NCBI GenBank assembly: GCA_963966185.1
Contig: CAWZYM010000263.1
Location: 1-64,000 of the forward strand
Length of the DNA: 64,000 bases
Reading direction: 5' to 3'
From: Rhabditoides inermis
Lineage: Eukaryota; Nematoda; Chromadorea; Rhabditida; Rhabditidae
Each line of letters starts with the position of its first letter. Positions within the stretch are counted from its first letter, which is position 1. Under the pieces are notes generated by a model. That model was given only the letters and a program-made list of their open reading frames with translations. It was not told the origin of the DNA and made no database searches. Shown piece by piece: positions 20,724-30,740 of this stretch. A program made the translations under genes and the position numbers.

Positions 20724-22001
20724 TTGTTTATGTGGTCTTCTGCAAAGTCTTTTTTCGCATGTATATTTTTCGACTTGCCATTCCGGTGGTCATTTTCCGT
20801 GCCAGCTGCCGGCACTGTTCTCTCGCGTGCGCGCACCGGGCTGTCGACTGCTGCGGGTAGCCCTCCCACTTCTCTGTCGCCTCTGTGGTGCCAGAGACTC
20901 TCAACCTTGTTCCGCACAGTCGCCGAGTACTCGATGGAGTGTGTCGCGTGGCTGATCGCGCTGTTGCCACACTACACGCTCGTCGCCATGGGTGCGCTAC
21001 AGTACTCGGTTAGGTATACGGTATCGCTTTGAAGCGCTCCTCGCACCGCTGCTCTCTGGATGCGGCGGGTCGATCTTCAAGAGCGACGAAGGAAGCGGTG
21101 AGAAGAGCTGTTGCCGAAGGAAGGTATCGACCATATCTCTTTTCACGCCCCCTCTCTTTCTCTCTTTTCCTCTCATCCCACTTCAGAAACGCGCGCCGCC
21201 GGAGCGCTCGGCGCACCAGCGCTCGCAGCCGCCAGAGTCGACGCAGCCGCGGACAGAAGAACAGTCGCTGCCGGCCGACAGCCGCCTGCTCACACTGCAC
21301 ACTGTCGACGCGTCCTTCCAACAGCCACCCGCCTTCCATCTCCCGCGCAACGCCATACCCGGACTGCGACCCGACGAGGTCGATCCCGTCGCCTCGTCCA
21401 TGCATACGGTAGGGTGGGATTCGGGTTACGGTAGTCTACCGTACTCTTCAGGAGGTGCAGAGCACCCAACACACCGTCGAGGGCAACAAGAAAACGACAT
21501 CGGCAGAGAAGGTGTTGTAGATGGGTTACGGTAGTGTACAGTTTGTCGTTTCAGAATTCGGCAGAAGATCAAAAGGGAAAGCGAGTGTCGCTGTCGAGAG
21601 AAGAACTGGAGAAGAAAAAGAAGAAGAGTGGATCGAAGAGCGCCGAAACAGATAGGAAGGAGAGGGAAACGTCTGTGCCCTCTGTCACTCCTAGAACAAA
21701 GAAGAGTGAGGAGACGTCTGTGTCTCACGTGTCCAAGAATAACATCGAGTCGATTCTGATGAGTATGTCCACCAAATCCAAGAAAAACATCGAGTCGATT
21801 CTGATGCGGAGCGACGCGCGAGCGGTGGACTGTTCCAAGAAGGAGAGCAAGAAGAACGACTACGATGTGCTGGGAGACGACATCGAGTTGGACGAGTTGG
21901 AGAGCAAGAGCAACCACAGTCGAGAGACAAGCAAGAGCGCCAAAGCACCCAGCGACGAGATCGCCTTCACAACCACGAAGACGCAGGAGATTCACAAGTA
22001 G
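20724..22001 (+). CDS. unrecognised membrane protein with a long Lys/Ser-rich tail
   Basis: Exons up to 20991, then 21035-21123, 21187-21408, 21452-21511 and 21555-22001 join in phase (introns as short as 43 bases), giving up to 361 residues; the true start may lie upstream. One hydrophobic helix (CVAWLIALLPHYTLVAMALL) is followed by a Cys/Arg-Lys cluster (GEKSCCRRKKR) typical of the cytosolic side of a membrane anchor and possibly palmitoylated. The tail is polar, with a Pro/Gln-rich part, then Lys/Glu-rich repeats including NNIESILM and KNIESILM about 14 residues apart, and ends TTTKTQEIHK. AATAAA follows at 22085. I do not recognise the family; a single-pass scaffold or receptor tail is only one possibility. 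Confidence 0.6.
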
Positions 22002-22084
22002 CGCGGCAGATTACGACTTACACTTACATACTTAAAAACTTGTACATACATTAAACAAAACGGAATTCGGTTAAATGGTCTCGT

Positions 22085-22090
22085 AATAAA
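22085..22090 (+). terminator. polyadenylation signal AATAAA
   Basis: AATAAA hexamer 84 bases after the stop at 22001 of the unrecognised membrane-protein gene. Confidence 0.5.
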
Positions 22091-22257
22091 CGCGTTAATG
22101 GTGCGGCGTTGAATGTGCTTGATAACAAAATTTTATCTGTACAATGAATAACAAAACAACTTTCTCTAGTCTTCTCGGTAATCGGTAAATCCTAATAGTC
22201 GTGGCAGAATGATAGAGCAATTTGAAATGGAATTTAAAAAAAAACTATTTCATGAGA

Positions 22258-25129
22258 CACGCGCCGACAAAAATCGTGCTGATGATGATGAAAGAGAGCT
22301 CCCTGAAACAGAGAATGTAAAATAATGGTGTGGAGATGCGCAAAACCAATGTACAAATTGTTTGACCGTGTGTATGTCATACCATCATTGAACCAATTAG
22401 AAACAATATGACAACCTAAACTACTCACTGAGAGAAACAGTGAGATTCCAATTTAAATGTTCGATTTGTTCGATTATACAAGCACTCAAACCAGACCATT
22501 CTTAACCACTAAACAACACTACAGCACGATAGCAGAAAGGAAGTGCACATTGTAGAAACTGATGCAGCTCATGCATGAAAAGTTCATTTTGCCCCAGCAG
22601 TTGCGCACTTCCCCTGCTAATCTATTATAAAGAAAAAAATATTTACAGATATACACCAACGTAATTCTTCTGAACAACACTACAGTACCCACTCAATCTC
22701 TTCATCAATAGAAGTTTGTGAAAAGGAAAGCGATCGACCTGTAGGAGGGGAACTGGTCGATCTCGAACTCGACCGAGTGAGACTCGCCGCCGGCGTCCGC
22801 CACACACTTCTGCGCCGACAACAGCGCCTGCAACAATGAGGGTTTTTAAAGGATGTATCCGGGCATCATTCGTGTATGCCATAGTTTTTGCTTTAATGTA
22901 TGCCTCACATAATAGATAAAAACACCTACTAGATGAAAAGTTCTAAAAATTTGTTTACAATGAGTTATTACCGAAAATACAGGTTTAGTCCATATTGGAG
23001 TAAGGCTATAACTCGCTAAAAAATGAAGTTTTCAAAAATCGGTCAACGCAGTTCCGGGGAACTCTCAAAATCATTCCAATAACCCATTGAACACATTTTG
23101 ATATCTTTTGAAATGACAGAGATATTGCGATTTGAAAGACGTCCCAGGGACTTCGTGGCGGGACCAATTTTTATTGCTCGTAGTCATCCTTTAAAGTAGA
23201 TAGGAAAGCAGATAGTAGAACAGAATAGCTAGACACACGACGGAGACGGAACCGAAGAACGTCGACGACGTGGTACAGAGTGAGTGAGGTAAACTGCGAA
23301 GTTCGAAGGAACGCAGACAACCCAGGAGAAGAAGAGAGAGAGAGAGAGCGTATATAATTGAAAACTGATCATCACATCAGCAATAGTTTCCCCGGTTTCC
23401 GTCTATTTTGCTTGCAGCCCGGCTCGAGACACGATGCCCCTAACTCCCATTTCTTTCCCCTGATAGCGCGCGACTCACTGTGAGAACAAACACGTGTATG
23501 GTTAGTATTCGAAACTCGCAAAAAAAAAAAAAGACTGTCGTAGTCGTGAGCGCGTTTCAGAGTCAACGCAACGCAAATCCGTTGCATGCCGCACCGCGCG
23601 TTGCGGCGAGTATAAAATGGCCTGTAGAATGAACGAGGGAATGGCGTATAGCCCCGTAGCCCGTCTCCCCCCCCCCCACCTTGTGCATTGCGTCGGCGTC
23701 GCCGTGGAAGAAAAAGCGCACGTCGGGCGGCCGCGTGAACCGCTCTGGCGCCATTTGGAACTGCAAAGTTTATAGTCAAAGTCAGCGCGGTGGGTTGTGC
23801 TTTCGTTGAGTTCGCTCAAGTTTTTGTTTTTCGCCTATCACATTATTTCAATTAGAGATAAATGTCTATCACTCAATCACTTCACTAATCTTCAAACTCT
23901 TTTCATAACTTCCAACTTCCTCATCTTCATCACTAATCCCTAAACTTAATCATCGCTAGTCACAAACTCGAACAGCTTTTGACCAGAACCAGCGTACCAT
24001 CTCGACGACGGCGCGCTTCATCTGCTGCTCCTTGGCCGAGTGCAGGTAGACGTTGCCCACCTCGAAGTTGGGCTGATAGATGATCGTCTTCACCTGCGAG
24101 ACGGGCATGGTTCAGAGTTCAGATCGAACTATGAATGGGAAGGCGAGTACAAATGAGTGTGATTCGCCTGCGATAAGACGATGCAATAAAAAAATCATAT
24201 CATATTATTAGTGATAATAATGTATACATAACATGATCGCTTGACGCATTTCTATGGCACACGAGTCGAGCCAACCAGCAAACACCAAGTTCTCACAGTC
24301 GCTGAGATTGCAATTAATAGGTATGAGTGTTCATCATTCCGCATCCCCCTCCCCAAAAAACTATAGCCAAAATGAGGCTGACCTGCCCGGTGTGTACGTA
24401 CTGCTCGACGAACTGCGGCCAGGGAATGGGCGGCAGAGTGGCGTTCAGCTCGCGGAACTCGTCACGACGCCTGCACGACGGAATGAATTGATATACTGCC
24501 GATATCAAGCATACAACAAAGGAGATGAAAAACAACGGGTTTAGTCTGCGTGAAGTATCTGTTGATGGTTCCTTCTCGTCGAGATCCGACGTGAATAAGA
24601 GGTGGTGTGTTTGGTCTCACGACGGTAGGGATTCACACTATTTCGACAAACGGGCAGCAATTCCTATTATGTGCACTTCCTTTCTACTACCAGAACTACA
24701 TGCGACAGACATATTTCACAAGAGTGAAAAAGACAAAACTTGCAAACAATAACGCTTAGGCGACTCACTTGTAGAGAAGGATGGCGTGCGTGGAGAGCCA
24801 CATCACCATCAGGCACGCGCCCAGAGCCTTCATCCGACGCATCCGCTCTGTCAAGATCATTATATCACTCTAACTTTTTTATATAAGGTAAACTAACAAT
24901 GAACAAAACCGTTACGCGACGACTCACGCTTCTCCCTGATCTCATCGCCGGTGAGCGTCTTGCCCTGCTCCTTCTGCTCGCCACTTTGCTGCTGTGAGTT
25001 GAAGCGGTACTGCTGGCGGGGCGAGGTCGGTGTGTACAAGAGGGGAGCGAGGCGCAGGCTGGAGAGCTTGGAGGAGCACAGGCGGGCTGTCGAGGCGCGC
25101 GCCACGCACGCACGTACGCCCAGCCACAT
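22258..25129 (-). pseudogene. m-AAA protease (paraplegin/AFG3)-like protein lacking ATPase and protease
   Basis: Exons 25129-24928, 24847-24769, 24470-24383, 24093-23998, 23760-23680, 22825-22739 and about 22309-22258 line up. The N-terminus (MWLGVRACVARASTARLCSS) is a basic, Ser/Arg-rich mitochondrial presequence. TM1 is LGACLMVMWLSTHAILLY. The intermembrane-space FtsH_ext-like domain follows (IPWPQFVEQYVHTGQVKTII, then VGNVYLHS). TM2 is ELSFIIISTIFVGACLMK followed by a stop. Paraplegin and AFG3L2 continue here with AAA and zinc-protease domains, about 500 residues that are absent. In exon 22825-22739 the frame changes: it starts ALLSAQKC and must end VEFEIDQFPSYR, which needs two extra bases at GTGTGG. 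This is a real lesion or an assembly slip at a GT repeat. Start: an acceptor ends exactly at the ATG. Confidence 0.65.
22844..23194. mobile_element. MITE with TTAA ends, copy 2
   Basis: TTAA-AGGATGTATCCGGG at the left and a right end GTAGTCATCCT-TTAA match the ends of the element at 5609-5839. It lies in an intron of the m-AAA-like gene. Near its right end it carries TCGTGGCGGGACCAATTTTT, also found at 31806 inside another element. Confidence 0.65.
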
Positions 25130-25992
25130 CTGCGGTTGCGAAGTTAAATGTGTATGAAGAGAGACACGCATACAACAAAAGCAACAACAGAAGAGAAGAA
25201 GACCGCGCAAACAACGGAGCGGAGCGAGAGCGAGCGCAAAACGTGCCGTATAATTGTGCACAACAACGCATTTCTCACTAACACTCACTAGTACACCACG
25301 GTGTATAATTGAACAGACACTAGCAAAGTTTTTTCATCTCGCATTTTTGCAGATACAGTTCGAGAGTTCTGCAAAATTTGTTGATGTGTTTTTTGTTCAT
25401 AGAAACATTAAGTTGTGTGTCTCCATTAGTTCTACATCATTAGACAGACAGCGGAAATTTCATCTCACGTTCAATTCATTATTTGTCCCACTTTTCATTT
25501 GTCCGATTTGAAACAATTCACATGATATCTCTCTCTGAACTGCTTCCACACGTATTCCGTTTGCATTCAGCTCAACATTTCACATTATGTTGTCCAATAG
25601 TTCTACAGCACTCTGAAGTCTTAAACAGTGTGAATTTCATCACACGTTCACAGTTCTTTTTAGCAAAGCTGTCACACATCTAGCTAGCGTAGTGGTAGCG
25701 CTATCACTTGAAAAAAGTATGTTCAATTTGAGAGATTCATCGAAACGACTGTGATGTTTCTCTAAGCATCCTAAAGTCTCTCGTGAAAAGCAGGAAACTC
25801 GTATGCGAGCCCACTATAATTGTCACCGCAGTGTTTGCACACTTGATTCGCAACTCCTTCAAAATCCCCTTAGAAAACATGCCATCAAATTTTTATTCGA
25901 ACACATCGTTGGTGTTTACATAATGCGGGCGTGATCGTTCAACGATTCTAAAGATGATAGGGGACAGTGTGGTGCTTTGGTCAAAGGGTTAT
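25130..25992. other. intergenic, AT-rich, with a tRNA-like remnant
   Basis: This separates the 5' end of the m-AAA-like gene from the 3' end of the kinase. At 25683-25740 there is AGCGTAGTGGTAGCGCTA (A-box-like) followed by GTTCAATTTGA (weak B box), probably a decayed tRNA-derived sequence. Nothing else is supported. Confidence 0.4.
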
Positions 25993-27195
25993 TTAGAAGA
26001 CGCCGCCTCCGGGCTTCTCCCAGTCGTAGGGGAACTCCTGAACGCCCATCGAAGTGAACGCCTGACGCATCTGAGCGTAGATCTGCGCGTACGGAGGAGC
26101 GTCGTAGAACTGAAATGGAGCAGATAAAGAGAGGAGGAGGGGGAAAAGAAGGAGGAAGGAGAGAAGAAAAAGACTACATACCTTGAGGGCATCGAGCTGC
26201 TGAGTGATACCGATCAGCTCCTTGGGACATCCGTTGAACAGCTCATTCAGTCCAGGCATCTGGTGGCAGCGCTTCTTGTACTCTCCCACCTGCAAGGGTA
26301 CTGTAGTCTACCGTATACCTAATGTCTACCGTACCTGGTTCATGTCCTGGACGTTCTTCCAGGGGAGGGCTCCGACAGTGAGCTCGACCTGCATGTAGAC
26401 CCATGTCTCGACGTCGTCCTTGCGACACAGCTCCCTCTGCAGATGGCAGGAGATGGGCGCGTAGCGGACAGTTCCGCGGAAGCCGGCGGCCGCGCGCGGC
26501 TTGCGGATCACGCCAGTGTCGTTGGTGAACTTGCGGCACATTCCGAAGTCGAGCACGTACACCTTGCGAAGCTCGTTCAGCTCCTGACGGCCGACCGTGT
26601 AGTTTCCGGGCTTCACATCCCTGTGCAGGTATCCGATGTTGTGCAGATCCTCCAGAGCTTCCAGCGCCTGGATTCCCACTCCAATCGCAGATCCCATCGA
26701 CAGATGCTCGCCCGTACCCGCCTTGCGAAGATCCTACAACCTATACGGTACGAGCAGCGAGTACGGTACAGTACAGTACCTGAAGAGACTTTCCGACGAG
26801 GGTCATGACGACATAGTTGAAGCTTCCGAAGCGTCCCTTGTCCTCGATCTTGCAGAAGTGACGCCCGCCCTTCTTTCCCAGCTCGGACAACACAACCACC
26901 TCCAGTTTCAGCACCTACAACAATACGGTAGACTACAGTACTTCCGGGATTCCCAAAGTACCTGGATCTGCTCGTTGCATCCCTCGACCTTGAGGGCGTA
27001 CTGGCCAGTGGGGTCGGAACACTTGTAGACGGCACCGAATCCTCCCTCTCCCAGCTTCTTGTCGATCATCCAGCGATCGACCTGCAAGCGGCGGCGTCAG
27101 AAGGAGGAGGGAGGAGGAGCAGAAGGAGCAGGAGCAGAAGGGGAGCAGGGGCGGACCTGGGTGCCAGGCTGGATCTGCACGAGTTCAGCAGCCAT
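25993..27195 (-). CDS. casein kinase 1 superfamily kinase, TTBK-like
   Basis: Six exons (27195-27157, 27081-26962, 26914-26780, 26733-26335, 26289-26182, 26109-25993), all in phase, give 305 residues, essentially a bare kinase domain. Motifs in order: glycine loop LGEGGFGAVY, invariant lysine in YALKVE, GRFGSFNYVVMTLVGKSL (hinge region typical of CK1/TTBK), catalytic loop GYLHRDVKPGNY, VLDFGMCRKF (DFG), GFRGTVRYAP with SCHLQRELCRKDDVE (CK1 activation segment). All catalytic residues (Lys, HRD Asp, DFG Asp) are present. Nematodes carry dozens of such short TTBK-like kinases, many expressed in the male germ line. An AATAAAAG box lies about 55 bases upstream of the ATG, a possible TATA-like element. 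Confidence 0.92.
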
Positions 27196-27635
27196 TTCGA
27201 AAACGACGACGACGGAATGTCCTCCGCGCGACAGGCCGGACCTCTTTTATTCGCCCTAGTTACCAGTCTAATGAGAAGGCAAATGACGGCGCGCTTGGAT
27301 TTTTACCGAAATTATGTCAATCGCGATATGATCAGTGAAATTATCTCTCAAACTGTCTAAAAACTGGTGTATCACATGTAGACTTTTTTCTAGAACCATA
27401 GCAGCTAATAATGAGTAATGAGTACTGCCGCTCCTCCATCATTCACTGACAGTGTGGCGCGTTTCACGCGTGCCTTGTAGTAAACGGAAAGTGTGTCCCT
27501 CCCACACCGATTCAATAGAATACTGTGCGGAGAAAACAAGTCGTGTAATATATAATATAGATTCATATAGATGTTATCATAGGCATATCAAATATCAGAT
27601 ATCAGATGCCCTAGTTGTCATCACACGTAGACGTA
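27196..27635. other. intergenic between kinase and chemoreceptor
   Basis: AT-rich sequence holding the upstream region of the minus-strand kinase and the 3' flank of the chemoreceptor. No further feature is supported. Confidence 0.4.
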
Positions 27636-29142
27636 TCAGATGGCGGCGGCGTGCGGGCCCGCGTTTCTGCCGTCGCCGACCGCCGAGCCGCCGCGGCTGA
27701 TGCTGAGACGCGAGCGGTGCGTGGTCCACGACACGGTGCCGATGCCCGCTGAGATGCGCTGCAACGGTGTGAAATTCACTTTCGTGGAAAGATGATGCCA
27801 ACGTCACAGTCGTTATAATCCAAGGCTCTGTCTTGTTTTCGGCTGAGAACAATTGGTACGGCTATATCCTTGTTACTCTCTATGAGTAGTGAGATAAACG
27901 CAATACCAACAATAAAAAAACGACCGTTCCACCACGCGCCCACCAGCACCATCAATCACGATCGCCATGAATTCAACCTGTCGAAACTGTGTTGGTATAG
28001 CTGACTCTTGTTGGTTACGGACCCGAAACTGACAGGCATTGTTCACTATGATCAGACTTTCTCCGAAAAAAAAGAGAAAAGAAATTACTCGTTGTCGAAC
28101 CTATACTTTGTCACGTACATTGACGCCGAGACAGCCCAGGCGGCTGAGCATGTGCACGAAGTGTTGCTGGTAGGTGGCCGAGCTGGCGATCAGCATCACC
28201 GTGTTCGAGATGGCGTGGATCGAGATCGCCGGACAGAACATCACCCCGCTGACTGCAATCCACACATTAAAGTTCAAGGCGTCAGTCTGTTCGGAAACCG
28301 ATTCGGAAGTGTGGTTCGAAGTAGTTGGAGAGCATTCGCGTTTGAAGTGGTTAGGTGCACTTGGGAGGTAGTTGGAAGTAGTTGGAAGGCAAGTGAGAAA
28401 GCGTTTTTGCAAGGCATTTTGAAAGTAGTTTGAAGAAGAACTCCGGGGAAAGAGTCACCGGCCCAAAACATTAGCGCGCCCGGAACCAGATTTTAGCGGT
28501 AAACCGCGAGTACGGCAACGGTGGGCAGCGGAGTGAGGCTCCGCCCTCGTCCAATTAGGCTATTTGGACAAAGGAATCGTAATAAATTATTCAAAAAACG
28601 TAACTTTTTGAAGCCTTTCAGAATTTTCATTGCCAGAATCGTGTTCCTAAGTATCATTTTTCCCCTATTGACCGGCATTCCTATTTTCCCCGGAGTTCTT
28701 CTTTGAAGAGACTGAATCTTTTCGCTCCAGTCAGACAAGTTGAATTTCGACTTTGACATTTCTGGTCTCCTAGTGCTCTCGAAAACATGCATAACTTTCT
28801 ATTGTGTTTCTATCACAACGATTAAATAGGTGTTGTGAACTTTTTCAATTGAAATGTAGTGTTAGTGATGACTTGTGTATTCAATTTCGAACGTGTGTCT
28901 ACTCGTAACACCTACAATTTGTATCATTTGTCTGCATACTCACAATCCAAGATGGGCAGTCTGGTCAGCATTGAGAGGGTGATGATGGTGTACGGTACAA
29001 TCACTGTGCACACCGGGAAGATAACCTGTGATTACATGGTTACAGCATACACCACACTTATGTGTTGATCGACATGAGACTTTGAAGAGAAAAAAAACTC
29101 TTTGAAAAACTTTAAACCTGCAATAATTAAGATTCGAGAGAA

Positions 29143-29198
<56 letters not shown>

Positions 29199-30722
29199 CT
29201 TAGCCTCGTCATCACAAAGAATAAACATAACTTGCAACTCTGAACCTATGATAATCCAGAATCGAGAGAAAAAATTAGTGAGAGAGAGAGAGAACGTAGC
29301 CTCTAGTGGGAGAGAGACCATGACTTCACCTGCAGTACGAGCCTGCGCATCAGCCGCTTCTGCAGGGTCGCTGTGCGCGCGCTCATACCGTAGCGACTGT
29401 CCTACGAAGCGAGTCGTACAACCAACGAACCCGAGCTACCACACACTCTTCGCACACCTTGAGTAGATGGTGTATGACGGACGCGAGTACGACCAGAGTG
29501 GTGGTGAATATGGTCATCTGGTAGCAGAGCAGCGCGTAGAACAGCCACACATCCGAGCGATACGGGGCGGCGAAAAACGCGTCCTCACCGATCAGCAGCA
29601 TCAGAGACGGCTCCTCCTATGATGCCTATGATCTTGTACAACTTTAATTCCTAGTTTTTCCGTATGTCATTGTATTTTAATTTACAATAACTTTGATTTG
29701 TAACAGTCGTCGGTCTGTTCGCTACTTTGCCGAAACAAGCGGTAGCGCACCGTTCGGAACCGCGTCACATCTTCCTGCGTGGGTCGATAGACGAGAAACG
29801 TGATCCAGACGACTGGAATGGAGACGAGGTACGGCGCGAGGTGCAGCGGCCAGCGGAACGGGCTGAAGTGGCGGCCAGTCTACACACTCCCGATTGCCCT
29901 CGAACCACTCCCGAACAATCTCGAACATTTGGAAATGCCTTTCTATCCCTTTAAAACACTCCGGAGTTGGTTCCGAATAGACTGACCGCAGTGAAACCAA
30001 TTCACACTCGACTGACTGGAGGGCTACTCACTGTAGTGTGTTCTTGACGCGGAGGGGCAGGATGCAGTGCAGCCGGTAGCCGACCGCCGCCGAGATAGCC
30101 GATGCAGCATAGGCGAACAGCGTGAAATAGAGGCACTGAACAGCAGAAAATCAACTAGTTCCAAGTGGTTCGAGGCTATAGTTAGAGATATCTTTTCAGA
30201 GACGTTTCATTGTATCTTGTTACCATCTCTCTTTTCACATTATTGTAACTCTTAAAAACCGTAAAAGTCATTGTTTGGAAGATACTGACTTGGACAGGCG
30301 CACTCACCAGCGTGGCCCAGGCCCGCGTGTTCGGGTCGCCCCAATCGATGCGGAAGTTGGAGTGGAAGACGACGACAGCACGCGGGGTCAGCACGCGCAC
30401 AGAGAAGAACACCGACAGCAGGTCTTTGAACAGCGACGAGAACTAGGAAAAGTGCTCTCTCTCTCTCTCTCTCTCTCTCTCCTTCTCTCTCTCTCTCTCT
30501 CTCTCGACTCACGACGATGTTGAGGAGGAACCAGGCGTACGGCTTTCCGCTGGGCGGGTCGACGCGGATGAGTATGTAGATGGCGAGCGCCGAGCAGCCG
30601 TAGCCGCACAGCGAAATCGGCACCGTCACAGCCGACAGCATACTTGTCCACTCGAACACCTCGAGATATACTGATATGCTAAGTTGCGCGATGTGATGTA
30701 GATCAGAGTAAGACGGCCAGCT
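27636..30722 (-). CDS. nematode seven-transmembrane chemoreceptor, Str superfamily (Srh/Sri-like)
   Basis: Exons end at 30513 (first), then 30442-30308, 30135-30032, 29862-29751, 29616-29458, 29359-29330, 29025-28944, 28252-28119, 27758-27636; all join in phase from the second on (293 codons after the first exon). The first exon's start is unresolved (no good ATG; it may begin near 30670 or further upstream). Landmarks are PISLCGYGCSALAIYILI (TM1) with KPYAWFLLNIV, LFAYAASAISAAVGYRLHCI (TM3), HPFRWPLHLAPYLVSIPVVW (TM4), YALLCYQMTIFTTTLVVLAS (TM5), KKRLMRRLVLQVIFPVCTVI (the Q-L-Q--P signature before TM6) and ISIHAISNTVMLI (TM7, like S-HG--ST). The Ser/Gly-rich tail is cytosolic. Such receptors act in ciliated sensory neurons; ligand unknown. 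Confidence 0.8.
28429..28707. mobile_element. MITE with CTCCGGGG ends, copy 1
   Basis: The left AAGAAGAACTCCGGGGAAA and right TTTCCCCGGAGTTCTTCTTT are inverted repeats about 240 bases apart, in the intron of the chemoreceptor between its 29025-28944 and 28252-28119 exons. A second copy is at 34417-34757. Confidence 0.7.
29143..29191 (+). repeat. (GA)n microsatellite
   Basis: Pure GA repeat of about 20 units inside a chemoreceptor intron, with a shorter one at 29279-29293. Confidence 0.9.
30453..30505 (+). repeat. (CT)n tract starting at a 5' splice site
   Basis: On the transcribed (minus) strand the first chemoreceptor exon ends at 30513 and is followed by GTGAGTCGAGAGAGAGAG, so the GA repeat starts about eight bases into the intron. 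Confidence 0.9.
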
Positions 30723-30740
30723 CTCCGAAATACCGCGCAA

